Shown: positions 1 to 12,186 of the stretch, piece after piece
How the letters are laid out: every line of letters starts with the position of its first letter
Numbering within the stretch: position 1 is the first letter of the stretch
DNA from: Cerrena zonata
Taxonomy: Eukaryota > Basidiomycota > Agaricomycetes > Polyporales > Cerrenaceae
Reading direction: 5' to 3'
Assembly: GCA_038087015.1 (NCBI GenBank)
Contig: JASBNA010000005.1
Location: 248,001-312,000, forward strand
DNA: 64,000 bases
Made by a program: the position numbers and the translations under genes
Notes under the pieces: generated by a model
The model's database searches: none
What the model saw: the letters and a program-made list of their open reading frames with translations, nothing else
What the model was told of the DNA's origin: nothing

Positions 1-1201
1 ATCCACTCTGTTACCCTCACACAGAATCAACGAGTGGTTTAATAACTACCCGTTTCTTCTTCCATGTCTCGTAACCTCCGCTCTTGCCGTTTTTGCTGTA
101 ATCCTAGGAACAATAGTTTTAAGCGAGGTAAAATCCACTTAGTACGCATACTCGATTTACTGACGTCCTCTGTATGAAGACGCTGCCTAAGAAGGGTAAA
201 AGTAGGACTGTGAACGACACTTATATACAGTCTCAACCGACTGGTCCACAACAAGACGACGAAATCGAGGAGAGTCGTCCTACTGTTTGGACTCTGATTC
301 AAAGCCCATTAGTGTTCTCTGTCTCGTTATCATCCTTCGCTCTTGGTGCAATCGCTGCGGCCTTCAACAGCGTCTTTGTACTTGATGCTTATACCAGTAC
401 AAAGTATGGGGGGCTTGGACTAGATGTGAGCATTTTTTCTCGCCGTTCACAGTTATTCAGTGCCTTGATGTCATCTTTCAGCCAAAGCGAATTGGTCATG
501 CATTATCATTGATGGGTTTTATTTCCATCTTTCTCAAACTGAGTCTTACTCATATCATCAAGCCATACAAAGCAGCATTGCTTCCAAATGGGCCACTGGA
601 AGATAGGCCGGCGGAGATTTACATCTTTGCCATGCGTGCCTGGCCTGTCACTTTCTTGGGTTTCATTTTACTGAGGTGGATCGCCCAGTGGACTGGAAAT
701 GACATCCCAAATCACGACTCTGGCGGTATTAGCGGGCTCATGTGGTTGGCGGTCTCTGGAGTGTTGTTCCTAAGCAGGGTGGGGTGTATGGGCTTTACGT
801 TAGTGAATTCATCGATGTGTCAGCCACGCGTCAAAGATTGACATCTCTACTTCCCGTCAGGCTTATGATGATATTCGCAAAAGACGCAGCCCCCAGTTCC
901 ACAACACTCGGTGCGATCAACGGCCTTATAGAACTCACGCAAGCAGTTGGGATCACGATCACCCCCGTCATTATCAGGTCGGTGTCTAGTTCTACTCCAC
1001 TGTGCACGAAGACGTATTAAAGTGACTTCGCTTTTCAGTTCTCTGTTTGCCTTTTCTATCACTCACAAAGTATTTGGTGGATATCTTTGGGTTTTTGCAT
1101 CAGTGTTCATTTCCGTTTTGGGAGCATTACTTGCTAGGTCAAGTTTACAAATATCGACAAATTGCGTTCCGTTCTCAGTACCCGATCCAGGGGTCTTCTG
1201 A
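1..1201 (+). CDS. MFS general substrate transporter, 3' part (5' end outside window)
   Basis: C-terminal half of a major facilitator superfamily permease of the plasma or organelle membrane. An exon probably starts after the acceptor near position 24 and reads NEWFNNYPFLLPCLVTSALA, a typical fungal MFS middle helix. After an intron ending near 176 comes a charged central loop (SETLPKKGKSR...EESRPTVWTL), then helices. The hallmark segment DAAPSSTTLGAINGL followed by SLFAFSITHKVFGGYLW is characteristic of fungal members related to ZRT/multidrug and peptide permeases. Introns fall near 129-176, 426-481, 805-861 and 978-1039; the splices give in-frame GFTLMMIF and VIIS-SLFAFS. The stop TGA is at 1199-1201. 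The substrate cannot be told from sequence. The first half, with the signature loop between helices 2 and 3, is missing from the window. No frame damage is seen. Confidence 0.85.
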
Positions 1202-2326
1202 GCATATTTAGGCCACTTATTTATTTTCTCTCTCTCTCTCCGTTGTAATGCTAGATTTTCGGATGGAATAGCGTCAATGGTCCCATGCTGGTTCACGGAA
1301 TTGCCCGGTATATTCACCGGTAGATGACATAAGACAAACCGATCCGTTGTATACAATTCCGGATTTTGGCGACCTGAGGTTTAGCTGCGACTTCGACAGC
1401 ACAAATCGTAAACTCTCGGAACTTCTTTGTATGCTTACCGCATGATCTTCATCTCATCTTTGGAAAATATCACCGCAATTTTCCTAGTGACTCGGAATGC
1501 TACAATTCTCGGGTCAAATTATGCGTCGTCATCACTATCCTACGATTCATAATTCGAAGATGGTGGCTATTTAAAAGTCTATGTCTTCCTTTTCCGGTGA
1601 TGAACGCCGGTTATTGTGTAACAATAGTGTTGGTAGGTTCGGAAATAGCACAATGACATTGATCCAGCCCACCGATCTCGAAGCTGCGAAAACAGCGTAC
1701 TCGAACCGAATAGGGTGTACCCATTTCCTACGGCAGAGAGGCAGCTCTGGCGAGACATGTCAGTTGCAACTACCCAAAATACAGCGTGTTGTTGTACATA
1801 TGTGTTCGATGAACGCTGGTGAAATCGTTCGCGCGGTGACTTCCATTTCCACTTACTCCCAAACGTGTATTAGTCTTTGGCGGCTGAGGCTTTGGGCCGA
1901 GCGATGGAAATCAAGCCGATACAGTCCGTGGCGCTCAGTTCAGCACTTCAAGATAGTCGCTCCGGGGACGAAAAGGTGAACATGGTACACCAATAGAGGG
2001 CATTTAGTCTTGAGTCGACGGAGATCCTTACGGAGCTTGAGACAATCCACAGATGATGTGAGGGTGAAGGTTTCTACAGGTGTATATTACCCTTTTGGTC
2101 GCATAGCCCGTGAGTTTCCATTACTCAAGATGCCCATTGCAAGCCCGTAGTGAGCATGCGTAGTTCTGTCAACATCCGGGTTCCTGCTCATGATCTGTTT
2201 CACTGACGTAATGTGTCCAAGTTTCGTAGGAACTACACCACCGAACCGCTATCCCGGAATGACACGGGTAGTAGACTTAGAAGCGCAGTCATGAGTCCTA
2301 ACGCCCCATACCAAGGTAATATGGTG
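1202..2326. other. Intergenic, no gene recognised
   Basis: AT-moderate spacer between the transporter stop and the oxalate decarboxylase promoter. A 132-codon open frame at 1581-1979 (+) lacks family resemblance, splice support or a plausible domain and is not called as a gene. Confidence 0.5.
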
Positions 2327-2333
2327 TATATAA
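2327..2333 (+). promoter_or_regulatory. TATA box of the oxalate decarboxylase gene
   Basis: TATATAA lies 65 bp upstream of the ATG at 2398, a normal distance for a fungal TATA promoter. No other core element was identified. Confidence 0.5.
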
Positions 2334-2397
2334 GACGAACAAGAAGTCGAATAATGTCGATTTGCAAGGTTCAGGCCTCTGTTTTCTCGTTTTCAGC

Positions 2398-4480
2398 ATG
2401 ATCAAGCTCTTTTCTTCTGTTCTTTGCGCTGTACTTCTCGCCGCATCTTCGTTGGGGGCACCCGCGGCATCCACGGGAACGACGACAAGCACCGCTGTGA
2501 CACCGAGTTCTACTGTACCCCTTGCAAGTGACGATCCAAACGAAGTTGCTTGGAATGTGACGACCACCGAAGATGTCCAGCCAGTCAGGGGTTCCCTCGG
2601 CGGTTCCATCCTAGGCCCTCAAAATGTACCCCTTCAACAACAGAATCCCGATATTCTCGCACCTCCCACCACTGATGCAGGTAGCATGTAAGTCACTTTG
2701 ATCTTCCTAATGTGTAAGTCTCTAATTCTAATATCGCGTCTCAAACAGACCCAATAGTAAATGGCCTATGATTCTCAGCCATAACCGAATTCAAACCGGT
2801 GGATGGGCCCGACAGCAAAATGGTCAGTCGTTCTGTCCGTTTGTCTTTTGGCCATTCTAACATTTTCCATAGTTGACGTCCTTCCTATTGCGACTTGTGA
2901 GTATAACTTGTGCCCTTCAGTCTCACTAATTAAAAATCTTTCAATAGCTTTAGCTGGTGTCGACATGAGACTGGAACCCGGCGCGATTCGGTAACTGAAC
3001 TTACAACTCGTTTCCCGGACAGCACTGATCAGATACTCGCCATAGTGAATTGCATTGGCATAAGACTGCGGAGGTATGTCTCCCGCCGTACGGAACTTCC
3101 CATAGCCACAAACTCGACTAACGCTATCCGATCAAAGTGGGCGTATGTTCTCAAGGTAGTCTTTTTCAACATTTCGTATGAAATCACACTCATAATATGA
3201 CAGGGTACCACTCAAATCACTTCAGTTGACCAAAATGGAAAGAACTTCGTCGCTAATGTGGTATGTCATCGTTTCAGGATATCATACCAATACCACAAGA
3301 TTTTAACTGATATGTAGGGGCCCGGTGATCTGTGGTACTTTCCTCCTGGTGTCCCCCACTCATTGCAAGCAACTGGAGAGGGTGAAGGCAGCGAATTCCT
3401 GTTAGTAAGTAATTTAGTATCAAAATTGCGTGAAGAAATTTGATGCCTTAACGAATTTGTATTTTTAGGTTTTCCCTGATGGTCAATTCAGTGAAGATAA
3501 CACTTTCTTGGTAGGTGTTTTGACTCGTTCATATTAATTGGAAAGTATTTTACCTATAGCATCTATAGTTGACGGATTGGATGGCACATGTTCCCAAAGA
3601 AGTACTCGCGAAGAATTTCCAAACAAACATTGCTGCATTTAACAAGATTCCTGGCCAAGAATTGTATATCTTCCCAAGTGGTATGTCCTTTCAGAATGCC
3701 TGGGGACTGATTGTTTATCTTATTCCCTACCTAGAACCTCCTACCAACGCCGACCCTGTTGAAGATCCTCAGGGCCAAGTGCCGGAACCATTTGCTTTCA
3801 ACTTTTCCCAGGTCCAAGCGACACAATATTCTGGAGGGACCGCTAAGATCGCCGACTCAACCACTTTCAAGGTCGCTACTCAAATCGCGGTCGCTGAAGT
3901 CACGGTTGAGCCTGGAGCAATGAGAGAACTTCACGTAAGTTCTCTGCAAATGGGTGTTACGCGGCGAACTTAAAATCTCGTTCTAGTGGCATCCTACTCA
4001 GGATGAGTGGGGTTTCTACTTGGAAGGTGCCGGCCGCATGACAGTTTTCGCATCTAGCGGTAATGCCCAAACCTATAACTTTGAGGTCGGTGATATCTAC
4101 TCTATCTCAACAATAGTGATATTTATGCCCTCAATAGCCTGGAGATGTCAGCTACGTTCCTGCTACTTATGGGCACTACATCGAGAACATTGGAAATACG
4201 ACCCTCCGTTTCCTTGAGATCTTCAACACTGGTCAGTGAACAATCTTAGCTTCTATCTGGCATTTTGCTAACAAAGCTCTTAGACCGATTTGAAGACGTT
4301 GGTTTGGCCCAGGTACGCACTTCTTACTCACCCTTTCGCTACACGCCTAACGCTCATTTCTTACTCTAGTGGCTCGCCCTCACTCCCCCCGCTCTGGTCA
4401 AAGCCCATTTGCAATTGTCCGACGAGACCATCAGTCATCTCAACAAGACTAAGCAAGTCGTCGTGGGTCCTGCGAAGTAA
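2398..4480 (+). CDS. Secreted bicupin oxalate decarboxylase
   Basis: Converts oxalate to formate and CO2 (EC 4.1.1.2) with Mn, outside the cell or in the wall. The start at 2398 gives a signal peptide (MIKLFSSVLCAVLLAASS-LGA); an in-frame upstream non-ATG start at 2362 would bury it. Fourteen short introns are needed. Splicing at 2990 and 3045 creates the first cupin motif RELHWHKTAEWAYVLKG, with its fourth ligand in PPGVPHSLQ. The second cupin reads RELHWHPTQDEWGFYLEG with the last His in ATYGHYIEN. Each domain thus has the His-His-Glu-His metal set. The N-domain lid reads SEDNT, retaining the Glu equivalent to the catalytic lid Glu of Bacillus OxdC; this favours decarboxylase over oxidase activity. 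The stop TAA is at 4478-4480. The gene converges with KRI1. In wood or litter fungi such enzymes control extracellular oxalate and pH. All exon phases close. Confidence 0.93.
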
Positions 4481-4888
4481 TCGGTCCCGCGAGTTCTGCT
4501 TCGGACGTAGTAGAATAATAGACATTGTGTAGATCGAACATTCCTACACTTCCTTACGCTATTTTATCAACTTAATGGGCTTCTAAGACTTCGGATATGA
4601 TTGCGATGGTTCTGCACTTTACTATTCTCAGGACCTAGTTTTTGTATTGGAAAAGAAATGTATTGAACGTCTTTCTGTGTCATTACCAGTTCCTTTGGAA
4701 TTCTTGAACCTCAGTTCGTTCCAGGCATGTACAAACCACTCTCCTGTATTCGTTATTCTTCCTTCTCTTCTTTCACTATTACGGAAAAGTTTCATCCATA
4801 GCCATGGGCCTCATTGATGCATGTAATCAATAGGAAGGTACGAATCGTAATACTAATAGTGTAGAGAATATAGATAGAAGAACTGAAA
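4481..4888. other. Short convergent intergenic region
   Basis: About 400 bp between two convergent genes, presumably holding both 3' UTRs. Nothing else seen. Confidence 0.5.
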
Positions 4889-7413
4889 TTACGAAGTAGT
4901 CTCAACCTGCGTATGTGTTGACTTCTTGTGCCTTCTGCGTTTCTTCTTCGAAGGTCCCTCCCCGGTCTCCTGCTGGGTCTCCTGAGTATCGTCATTCTCT
5001 GGTGTCTTCCGCTTCCCCGACTTCCTTTCCCCCCTCTTCTCATTCTCCGCCTTAGCGTCGACCCCTGCATCATCAGCGTCTTCAGGGACATCTCCATTCG
5101 TCCCGCCAGAGACTAGCTTCGCTTTCATTCTCTCCTTCTTACCCTTCCTCTTCTTCGTAGGTTTCTCTGCCGCTTCTCCGGCACCCCCTACCACTTCATC
5201 GTAACTCTCTAACCCGCGGCCACCCATCATTTTCGCTCTCCTTTCTTTAATCTTCGCCTTGATTTCACCTAACCTAGTAGCCCGGTTTTGGTCCCAATTG
5301 CTTCCGTCCTTTCCTATACGGAGCATATTTCTTGATGCCCATATATTGGTTGAGCTCGGCGTCCGTTGCAAGTAGGATCTCTTCTGGGGTGAGAGCGAAA
5401 GTTTGCGGTTGTACTTTGGTATATTTAAAACGTGTGGGAATGCCTGCGACCTATTCATCGGCGGTAAGGTTAGCTCGATGGAACATACGCATACAGTTGG
5501 ACTAGAGTAGAGACATACCACGTCGTTAAACTCCAAATCGTACACTTCGTCCAAGTGCTTCTCCAATACTCTTTTCCTCATCTCCTCTGTTCCATCCCAA
5601 TCATCTGTATCCTTCTTCGTCAACACATCTGCATCCATGTCGTCCACGTCCACACCTCCTTCATTCCATTCATCCGTTGCTTTCTTCTTTTTCTTCTTTT
5701 TCTTCTTCTTTGATTCTCCTTCCCCGTTTTCACCATCGTGGTCGCTGTCGAGGGCTCCTGGTGGGACAATATCACCGATATCGATGTCATCGTCCCAATG
5801 AGGTTTATCGTCGTCAACAGGAAGATCCTGACCGTAAATGTCGGTCATTTGACGGTCGTATGAGTCAGGATCCCAATCACCCTCTAAATCGAGAGCCTGT
5901 AGAGCTATTTGACTATTTATCAGTTTCTCTATCTCTGTTTAGCAGGGAGACAGTCAATCGCATACCAGCGGTCTCGTCAATTCCACCCTCTATCCCGATT
6001 CTCTCCAACTTGACCTTCAACTCCTTATTTTTCAGAGTCTTCAGTCTTTTCACCTCCTCTTTCTTTTTCTGTATCTCTTCCTCTTTCCTTGCCTTACGAC
6101 GTTCTCGTTCCTCTTTACGACTGGAATCTTGACGTCGAACGAGCGATTCGATGTTTCGAGGATAACGAGCAATTTCTGCTGCGCCCCTGTGAAGTTGCAT
6201 GTCAGTAAAACATTGTAGATAGCAAGGGAAGGAGGCGCACGGTTCTTCGAAACGAAAGTTGTATGTACTTTCGAAATAGTCTGCAACATCGTCGAATTCG
6301 TTTTCATCCTCGAGTCCATTTTTGTCATTACCATTTTCGCCATCGGTTTCATTCATGGACAGGTCACCGTCGTCGGTAGCGTTAGCTTTACCCTTGCCCT
6401 TGGCAGTGATTTCTCTATAGGTGGGTAAACGACGTTCCGATTTGTCAATCCAGCCTCGGTTGAGAATATAACTAAGGATATAGTTAAGCCATGAGCGACA
6501 GGTAAAAATGCAGATAGGACAACCTACTTCATGAGGAACTCTTGATCATTCTCCACTCGACTCTTCTTTCCTTCCTTCTCGTTCCCTTTCTTTTTATCCT
6601 TCTTTTTCTTCCTACTCTTCACTTCCACTTCTTCCACTTTCACTCCGCCCTCACTCTCAACGGTGACCAAATTCCTCAGATCCTCACCAACCTCTCTCTC
6701 CAAAAACTCCTTATACTCCTCCTCCTCCCTCTCCAACTCATCCTTGGTCTTCTCCCGGGGAACAAGAAGATCATCCTCCTCGTCATCGTCGGATATAGCG
6801 CTATGGAAAGCTGCAATGGTTTCTTGTTGGAGAGCCTTTTGTTCTTCGACATGAGTCAAGGGTTCGGGAGAAGGAGAGCGGGAGGTGGGATCTAGAACAG
6901 ACTGAAGGGCGTGTTGGCGGAGCGTCAGAGGTTTTGACTATAGACGAGATGATACATTGATTAGTTGGCTATGAAATATACATAAATTATAGAACATACC
7001 TTGTCTCTTGGAGCACGTTTTGTGAGGGTAGACTGGCCAGTCTTTTGTCTTTCCTCCTCGAAGACATCTTTCCCCGACTCGTATATCGACGGGTCTTTCC
7101 GTTTAATCCGAGCTAGTGTCCGAAGAATAGCTACATCCACAGCGGGTGTGAGCTCTTCACCATCTTCATCTTCAGATCGGCTTCCTCTGAATCTTCCTCA
7201 TCGTCGACGTTTTCTGCGTCAGAGCCATACTTCTCTTTCACTATATGATATTTCGTATTCTCATGGTGAGACGGCGGAAATGCTAGAAAGTTGAAAGACT
7301 CACATACGTTTCGCTAGCTCTTCCCGTTCCTTTCGATATTCGAACGCTTTAGCAAAGTGTTCGTTTATCGTGAGTTGGTGGATATCTTCATTATCCGAGT
7401 CGTCTGATAGCAT
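4889..7413 (-). CDS. KRI1: KRI1-like ribosome biogenesis factor, with two apparent frameshifts
   Basis: Nucleolar protein of the Kri1 family, which binds Krr1 and is needed for 40S subunit assembly. Seven exons can be joined. The N-terminus MLSDDSDNEDI is followed by INEHFAKAFEYRKEREELAK, then LKEKYGSD. Later come the family blocks LTPAVDVAILRTLARIKRKD, YILNRGWIDK, DVADYFESTYNFRFEEPG, ALDLEGDWDPDSYDRQM and FALTPEEILLATDAELNQYM. The C-terminal tail is very Lys-rich, as usual for nucleolar factors. Two breaks stand out. In exon 2 (near 7181-7195) one base appears missing within the acidic stretch. In exon 7 (near 5304-5316) one base appears extra, otherwise the frame stops at 5274. With both allowed for, all exon phases close and about 718 residues result. 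Because this gene is essential in yeast, sequencing or assembly error is likelier than a dead gene. Confidence 0.88.
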
Positions 7414-7718
7414 TGTGGCTGGATCCCGAGTCTTGGTGTGGACGCTCCAGAGGCGATTGGTGTAACCGGCACTGTAACAAAAATCGCAACTCAATTGCTT
7501 AGTAGATAAGATAAGATTCGATCAACATTGGTGCGTCCCCTAATATGGCAGTGCTTTAAGAACGTAAGCTCAAATGAGTCTAGATAATTTCTATTCTGGA
7601 TCACACTTTTGGGGGACATTGAAGTCAACCATATTTCTTTATCACTATAATATCACTTTCAACATCTCGGCTACATAGCACAAACAAGCTACAGATCTGG
7701 AATCCTTCAACCCATTGC

Positions 7719-8623
7719 TCATCCAATAATTTCGAAAACCCAAACTTGGTTCAAGTGACCGGTACGAGATTGGACGGGGATCTACGATTTTTGAAGTGAC
7801 GTTATTAGTCGCTCGCAGATTATGGAGTTATATTATACGCACTTGAGTAAGTGGGTCAGACGGAGAAGTCAAACACCCGAAAGAAGAGGGGATGCTACAT
7901 ATTCTAAACAGGATGCATTGTAGCATGTTAGCTCATCGCGTCGCATCTTATAATAATTAATTCAGTGTCAACTTACAAAACTCCGCCATCGACAGGAACA
8001 ATTTGAAAGTCGGAGGCGATAGAGTTGAGAGCGATGACCAGACCTTGCTGCATTCCATGCAAAGTTTAATCCCGGTGTTACCAAGATCGTGGAAAGGTAA
8101 CTCACGCTGGGGTCGATAGAAAGTGCAACAAAGTTGATGACGGATTTGAGGGTGCCTGATTGGCCATCACTATTGACTGCCAGGGTCCACTATAATACGT
8201 TCAATATGATGACGATTTAGCAGTAACAATATCACAATTTGATTACCTCTTGGTTGCTCGTGAGAGGTTCGTTGAGGGTTTGAACAATGACCTAGAGGAT
8301 AAATGTGAACAGAACGAATACATAGCTGGTTACGTGAGACATCATACTGGAGTTCCGGGAGCTGCAAAACCGGATCAGTAAGGGAGTAGACTAGCGAAGT
8401 GCTGTCCACGTACCAACCCCAAAGCCACTAGCATCAAGGAATAGACCAGTTTGTGCATTCTGGATGCGATACGTCCCGGAAATAGGAACAGAGAGATCTA
8501 GGGGATTTAGTTCGATCAAAAGCTCAGAAACCACGAACATAGCCGATGGTTACCAGGTTTTGGAATAACAGTGCAGATAGCACCACAGACGACGGCGAGT
8601 TGGATGAGAAGTTTCGCAAACAT
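7719..8623 (-). CDS. Small secreted beta-trefoil (ricin-B-like) lectin, paralogue A, intact
   Basis: A protein of roughly 150 residues with a signal peptide (MFAKLLIQLAVVCGAICTVI). Its single trefoil-type module carries SGTYRIQNAQTGLFLDA, VIVQTLNEPLTSNQEWTL, GLVIALNS, a central GGVLICS..FGCLTSP segment and a terminal QVWVFEIIG. TYRIQN..TG and NQEW are hallmark pieces of fungal ricin-B-like folds that bind glycans or proteins. It has seven exons, and the splice phases match those of paralogues B and C exactly, so the three arose by duplication. The stop TGA is at 7719-7721. Two Cys in the ICS...FGC segment are shared by all three and may form a disulfide. The ligand is unknown. Roles known for such mushroom lectins include defence and development, but neither is shown here. 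No frame damage. Confidence 0.8.
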
Positions 8624-8713
8624 GATCAAAGATATTGAGATGTTCGAGGAGATATGACTTTGGGTTTGTGAGGGTGACTTGGTAGTCTGAAGGTCTCTGA
8701 ACCCATCCACGGG

Positions 8714-8721
8714 TATTTATA
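8714..8721 (-). promoter_or_regulatory. TATA box of lectin A
   Basis: TATAAATA on the minus strand, 91 bp upstream of the ATG at 8623. Confidence 0.45.
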
Positions 8722-9970
8722 TTGTTCATATTTATATTGTGAATGAGTACATGAGCCTATAAGAACGTGCGCTGACATTCTGTCCAATTCTTGAAACACC
8801 TAAGATGATGGCCCTAAGTCGTAACAGTCATAAGATCAGCATCGAGGTGTGTGCTCCCCCATGACTCCAAATGAGAAGTTTGAGTGCGTTGATATGGAAG
8901 ACACAGTATGATAGTTGATCACATCTGATGTTCTTCTCGAATATTGTTTCTAGACGTCGGGTCCATCCACGCCTGGGTGTCCAGTTACAAAGTTGCCTGT
9001 GTAAAACTGCCAGGTCGTTAAAGATATATTCCCAATAGACGCCCCATACATACGAAGTCGAAGATCCTGTACGGTTATAAGCTTCTTGTTCTATTCATAG
9101 CTGTGAGCTTCATACCAGTAGATGACCTGAGTGGTCTGGGTCCATAGGCAAGTCTTTACTACAACCGAGCTGACCTGAGCCTATCTATGCTTCATGGTCA
9201 CATTAGAATCGGAGTAAATGGAAGGATAATACAATCGTCGCGGAAGCTCCGATCGTTCTCGGTACTCTAGTGGAGGGACATTATACCGGTGTCATTTCGT
9301 GAGAGCACCTATTGACACCAGTACCTGTTTTGAGGGGTTAATTATTCGGTTTCGAGTATGAATAAACCAGTCAGGACATTGATGTTCTGATTCGTGGGTT
9401 TATTGGTCACGTCTGTTCATTGAAAGAGAACTACAGTAGTTGACGAATCTTCCACCGTTTGATTGTGAGTTCCCACGCTCGCATGGCTGAGTTGAACACA
9501 GCGTCCGTGTAGTATAAAACACAACGTAAAGGGCATCAGCTAGCCCTAGTACGCTAAATTGAGACCCTCTTATGACAGAGTAATTGAGACCTCTGGCAAG
9601 TTAGCTTATGCGAGGTTCCACAAGCGTGGTCCCTAAGAATTTTTAATCACTTGGTCGACTCACGCAAGATCTATTCGGTTTCTAGGTACCTGGATCACAT
9701 ATAGTAGAACGTATAAATTATAGAGTGTTATTGCAATTCCTAAGGAGCCTCGGTGGTGTTTGCACTGTGGCTGAGAGAAAGACTGAGAAAGAGAACGAAT
9801 ACTCACTCAGACAATTGGCGCTAGATCTCAACGCGGTCACATGTTGAGACGCGTGAGAACAGACAACACGCGGTGTGACAGTGACTCTGGATTGACTCTC
9901 CTTCCATTGCGACTCCCATCTTGCTTGTCTTCAATTTTCTTGTCTTACGCTTACCATTGAATCCGACAAG
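8722..9970. other. Divergent intergenic region
   Basis: About 1.25 kb between lectin A and the AT-hook gene, which are transcribed away from each other. It must hold both promoters. No coding signal or repeat was recognised. Confidence 0.5.
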
Positions 9971-12186
9971 ATGCATATACGAAATAGAAAACCTCTAGGA
10001 GATAAAACACCGAGAAATACACCCAAACCGCCCAAACTTTATCATCCTGGATCTACAAAGCCACTGCCTCCCTTGAAGTTCCCTCAGGAAGGTCCTCACG
10101 ATGCAAAGACGCTTTCTGTGAAACCGGTATCCGCGATACCAAAAGAATTTATACAGGAACTTCTTGCTAGCCCATCCCCCGTAAAGGGAAAGAAACCATC
10201 AGGCTCGATGCATTCGACTCCCGCACCCATTAAGCACCATCGTGGGCTTGTTCATCCTTCTGGCAGTCCAGCCCCACGGGCATCGCGACAATCTTTCCCA
10301 TCCATCCGCAAACCTACTCCTCTGCGAGCACCCTCACCACTACCACCCTCATCCCCACCATCGACTACCAGTCTCGAATATGAGTACGCGCCACAGCCGG
10401 AACCGGAGCAGGTCGTTGCTGAATACGAAGAGCAAGAGGAAGTGGTCGATTTCGAGAACGTTCCTCTTCCTCAAGAACCTGGTAGTACCCATAGTCAACG
10501 CAGTACCACTTCAGATGACCCCTTTGGTATCCTCGCTGCGGAGAAGAAGCTTAAGCAGCGGCGTGAGGAGAAGAGGCGCCACGACAAGGGTAAAGGCAAA
10601 GAAACTGCTCCTAAGCCACGAGCGCCTTTGAGTGTCCTTGCCTATGCTTCACCCGAATCACAGTCTCCTCAACCAAGAGCCGCTTCTAAACAGACTCAGA
10701 GTTTTCCATCCGTTGAACCTCTTGCTCAAGCTGAAGACGACGATGAGGATCTATATGCAGACCCTTACATTCTCGATAGCTTTGACCAAGCAGGTCCAAG
10801 TCGTTTCCCTCAAGATCAATTTGAGGATGAAGACGACGGTTCGACCACTGACAAAGAAAACGCCCCACCCGAGCCCCTTCTTCCTCTCCAAGAGCTCCCT
10901 TTCACCACTACTTCCCCACTTCCCAGTCCTCCAAAGTCACCCCGCCCTCATCATGTTGACCCGTCGTTCTATCCCATGGATTCACCTTTCTCGTCACCCA
11001 GTACACCATGTGACCGAGATTTGGCTATTGACTCAGTACAAAGTACTCCATCTCCTACCAAACCGATGCAGGTGATTACGCCTTTGAAGGATTTCAAAGC
11101 CGGAGCTCCGAGCAGTGCTTTCAAAGGCACTGTGAAAGGCAAGGGCAGAATGAGTTTCCCTGTTTGGCAGCCGTCTGAGAGTGTAAGACGGACAAGCTCG
11201 GTTATTAGGGCGTTGGGATTAAGTGATGGTGTAGGGGTGGATGATGGAGGCGGGGACGGAGATGAAGGTGAAGATGAAGATGCAGAGGGCAACGAAGTGG
11301 ACGTTAGGATCGGTCCTCCCGGGGGGAAGAGTAAACCTGCCGTCGCTGCGTCCTCCAAGGGCAAGCGTAAGCTACAAGTCGAGCCCACTGCCCAGGATAA
11401 ACCACGAAAACGGCCTCGTACTTCCGCTCGTAAAGCCGATGATAAGATTGAGGACCCGATGGAAGTGACGAAGAAACTCGAGAAGTTGCTCCCAAAGCGG
11501 CCGGTTCGTAAACCCAAAACTAACGCTCCGTCTCAGGTGAAGGCTAAGGCCAAACCTGCGGCGCGGAAATCCTCTCGGACACCTAAAGCTCAACCCACTG
11601 TCGACACGAGCTCATCAGACCCAGTCGATGAGGAGGAATCTGAAGATTGGAAGACAGGCTCGAAGAGGAAGGCTGTAGGTACTGGGAGACCGAGAGGTCG
11701 ACCACCAAAGAAACCAAAGGTTGTACCTAAGGTTTCTGCTATTGCTAAGGGGAAGATGAAAGCGACAGAGGTTGAGGAAGAAGAGGTCGAGGAAAGTTTG
11801 CCTTCTCGTAGTTCAGGAAGGATGATTGTGGAAGTTGTCATTACGAGACGCGGTCAAGGAAGACCCCGAGAATCTGTTGGTACGTCCCCGGCTGCAGCGC
11901 CGAAGTCTTACAAGTCTACGAATTCGAAAACGAATGCTAAACCGAGAGTAAAGGTGAAGGGATCGGGAAAGGCTAAAGCTGCAGTAAAGAGGAAGGGGAA
12001 GGGAAAACAGGTCGAGAGCGATGGTAGCGAAAGCTCGGTACGTTATATCGATCTCTTAACGATTATGCTAGAGCACTGATTTCTGTGCTATAGGGTACAC
12101 GGAGGAGACGACAGCAGAGGATTGAATATTTCAACAAATTGGATAGAGAATACGAGTTGGCTAAAGAAAAGGTTTACGTTATCTGA
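9971..12186 (+). CDS. AT-hook, Pro/Ser-rich nuclear protein; possible Sororin-like cohesin regulator
   Basis: Predicted 719 residues in two exons (9971-12037 and 12094-12186). Most of the protein is disordered and rich in Pro, Ser, Lys and acidic runs, with many SP/TP sites that could be CDK targets. A classical AT-hook, GRPRGRPPKKPK, is encoded around 11685-11720, followed by basic segments. An isolated motif SDDPFGILAAEKKLKQRR lies near residue 183. The short second exon encodes a basic patch and the terminal helix EYFNKLDREYELAKEKVYVI. An FG-type motif plus a C-terminal aromatic/acidic helix recalls the layout of Sororin, the cohesin protector, but this is inference from layout only. It could equally be another chromatin protein. 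ATG 9971 is the first in the frame, and the following residues (RNRKPLGDKTPRNTPK) look authentic. Nuclear localisation is likely. Confidence 0.75.

Noticed and set aside
1581..1979. 132-codon open frame on the plus strand
   Set aside because: No domain, no splice partners, composition typical of random frames.
5274..5276. TAG at 5274-5276 as the natural end of KRI1
   Set aside because: It would cut off the WDQNRATRLGEIKAKI segment and the Lys-rich tail; one extra base explains it better and closes the exon phase.
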